Shown here: positions 4,514 to 5,469 of the stretch, in pieces | How positions within the stretch are numbered: the first letter of the stretch is position 1 | How the letters are laid out: each line of letters begins with the position of its first letter | Source of the DNA: Johnsonella ignava ATCC 51276 | GTDB taxonomy: Bacteria; Bacillota; Clostridia; Lachnospirales; Lachnospiraceae | DNA: 5,469 bases | Assembly: GCF_000235445.1 (NCBI RefSeq) | Contig: NZ_JH378829.1 | Location: 461,113 to 466,581, forward strand | Reading direction: 5' to 3' | Position numbers and translations under genes: made by a program | The notes under the pieces: generated by a model | Told to the model about the DNA's origin: nothing | Seen by the model: the letters and a program-made list of their open reading frames with translations, nothing else | The model's database searches: none

Positions 4514-5469
4514 TTAATTTTTTATATATAAGCTTCCTGTTATATGAATATTTTTATTCTCAAGTCCCTCTATAAAAAGTCTATATTCTCCGGAACTATT
4601 GACTGTAAATGTATGTCCCACCTCTCCACTTCTTGAATTTACAAAGACTTTTTTGTTTTTACTGTTCAATAATCCAACTCTAAATCTATCACTGCCATTA
4701 TCTGCATATAATGTAAAAGTTACCTTTGAGCCTTTTCTCATATCTACCGTATTTGTAATAACCCTGATTTTACCGTCCACATTTATGTCTATGTCAACGC
4801 TTCCACTTATAGGTACTGCTTCATCTAACATAACTGCTGTAATATCCGCATTATCCATTTCCTGCTGCTCTATAAGCTCAGTATCAGGAGTTTCTTCAAT
4901 ATCTTTGTCCAGCTTGTCAATTACATAAGTCTGCATACCTATAGAGCCGTTAGTTGCCGCATAAGATATTACAGGGCATATTCCAAGTATCAGTGTTGAT
5001 AAAGCAATATATGGTATCTTTTTCATCATTTTTTTACCATTCATAATGTTAATTATCCTCCTTTGAAGATTTATCGCTGTTTTTCCTGTTAAACATATAA
5101 TATTTTCTATATCAGGCTTACTACACGCCATATCACGCAGAAGCTTCGCATAAGTTAATCTTTCTCCGGCTGAACAGTTTTTTAATGTGGCTTCATCACA
5201 CGCCATTTCATTTATCTCAATGAATTTATCCAGAAAGATATGTACGGCAGGATTAAACCAATACATCACACAGAGTATAAACATAAGCCTGCGATAAAAA
5301 TAGTCCTTGGCTTTTAAGTGCGTCATCTCATGCTTAAGTATAAGCTCCGTTTCCAAATCCGAAAGACTATTTTTTGATAAAAATATCCTCGGCTTAACAA
5401 ACCCTATTATAAACGGGGAGGTATCACGGAGTTCATTAAACACTCGTAAAATCCTTTTTATGCCCATTT
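4514..5469 (-). CDS. BlaR1/MecR1-type M56 metallopeptidase, 5' end outside window
   Basis: This is the C-terminal part of a membrane zinc protease of the BlaR1/MecR1 family, which senses an external signal and cleaves a cytoplasmic regulator. Numbering from the ATG at 5467, SPFIIGFVKPRIFL (17-30) is typical of the family. HEMTH at 46-50 gives the zinc histidines and catalytic glutamate, and E87 in EMACDE is the likely third ligand. A hydrophobic segment lies at 61-79 and a probable final membrane segment at 151-170. Residues 171-317 would be outside the cell: an acidic linker (about 184-215), then a probable beta-rich domain. It is not the penicillin-binding domain of BlaR1. The family has membrane segments before this part, so the ATG at 5467 is probably internal. 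A BlaI-like repressor partner, if present, lies outside. Confidence 0.85.
   Translation of the reverse strand, partial: MGIKRILRVFNELRDTSPFIIGFVKPRIFLSKNSLSDLETELILKHEMTHLKAKDYFYRRLMFILCVMYWFNPAVHIFLDKFIEINEMACDEATLKNCSAGERLTYAKLLRDMACSKPDIENIICLTGKTAINLQRRIINIMNGKKMMKKIPYIALSTLILGICPVISYAATNGSIGMQTYVIDKLDKDIEETPDTELIEQQEMDNADITAVMLDEAVPISGSVDIDINVDGKIRVITNTVDMRKGSKVTFTLYADNGSDRFRVGLLNSKNKKVFVNSRSGEVGHTFTVNSSGEYRLFIEGLENKNIHITGSLYIKN

Larger units (their letters stand above)
86..5469 (-). mobile_element. Right-end part of a Tn916-family integrative and conjugative element
   Basis: The minus-strand order orf7, orf8, xis, int followed by AGTAGTAA arm-type repeats is the order found at the right end of Tn916. 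Int and Xis are recognisable Tn916-type proteins along their whole length. The conjugation genes (orf24-orf13 in Tn916) are not in the window and would lie to the right of 5469. The left boundary given here is only a guess: the tip should be somewhere in about 1-137, but no terminal core sequence can be identified from one end. The M56 and amidase genes are assumed to be element cargo because they sit where Tn916 carries tet(M), orf6 and orf9. An insertion into the element, or an end of the element before them, cannot be excluded. Confidence 0.8.

Noticed and set aside
4599..4928. 109-residue plus-strand ORF rich in Ser and Leu
   Set aside because: It is the complement of the M56 C-terminal domain; its composition is that of an antisense frame.
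1..5469. CRISPR arrays, tRNA or rRNA genes, replication origin, antibiotic resistance gene
   Set aside because: No regularly spaced repeats, no cloverleaf or rRNA-like sequence, no initiator or iterons, and no tet(M) or other resistance gene are visible; the BlaR1-like protein alone is not evidence of beta-lactam resistance.

Overview
The window is the right-hand (integration/excision) end of a Tn916-family integrative and conjugative element, with cargo genes next to it. Every supported gene lies on the minus strand. The host looks like a low-GC Gram-positive of the Clostridia type: the DNA is A+T-rich, ribosome sites are AAAGGAG-like, Rho-independent terminators have T tracts, and the proteins resemble those of Bacillota. 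I cannot name the species.

In transcription order (right to left) the layout is as follows. (1) 5469-4514: the C-terminal part of a BlaR1/MecR1-type M56 metallopeptidase, cut by the window edge. (2) 4513-3216: a cargo unit with a 105-bp imperfect inverted repeat, a 32-residue small ORF and a secreted amidase-domain protein. Both ORFs have the same AAAGGAG at the same 9-nt spacing. (3) 3215-2758: an intergenic region with two terminator-like hairpins, the second inside a set of mutually exclusive pairings that looks like an attenuator. (4) 2757-2102: orf7 (sigma-like) and orf8 (helix-turn-helix) of the Tn916 regulatory module. orf7 carries an apparent 1-nt frameshift in an A5 run. (5) 2101-1650: about 450 bp with no convincing gene, built from successive stem-loops, including a roughly 51% GC segment that may be a structured RNA. 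(6) 1645-171: xis and int. int has its own candidate extended -10 promoter and a Shine-Dalgarno sequence buried in a hairpin. (7) 170-1: two AGTAGTAA repeats, 11 bp apart, matching the arm-type sites bound by the Tn916 integrase N-terminal domain, then a plus-strand terminator. The element tip should lie near here but cannot be placed without the other end or an empty target site.

Orf7 and Orf8 would drive transcription into xis and int, whose products excise the element. A long structured leader before xis and a hairpin over the int ribosome site could each damp this output. The cargo beside orf7 is not the tet(M) module of Tn916. It is a membrane protease/sensor fragment and a secreted amidase, suggesting an envelope-related function. 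No orf9-like divergent repressor is visible. The most noteworthy points are the orf7 frameshift, the structured orf8-xis region, the attenuator-like switch before orf7, and the small-ORF/amidase operon.
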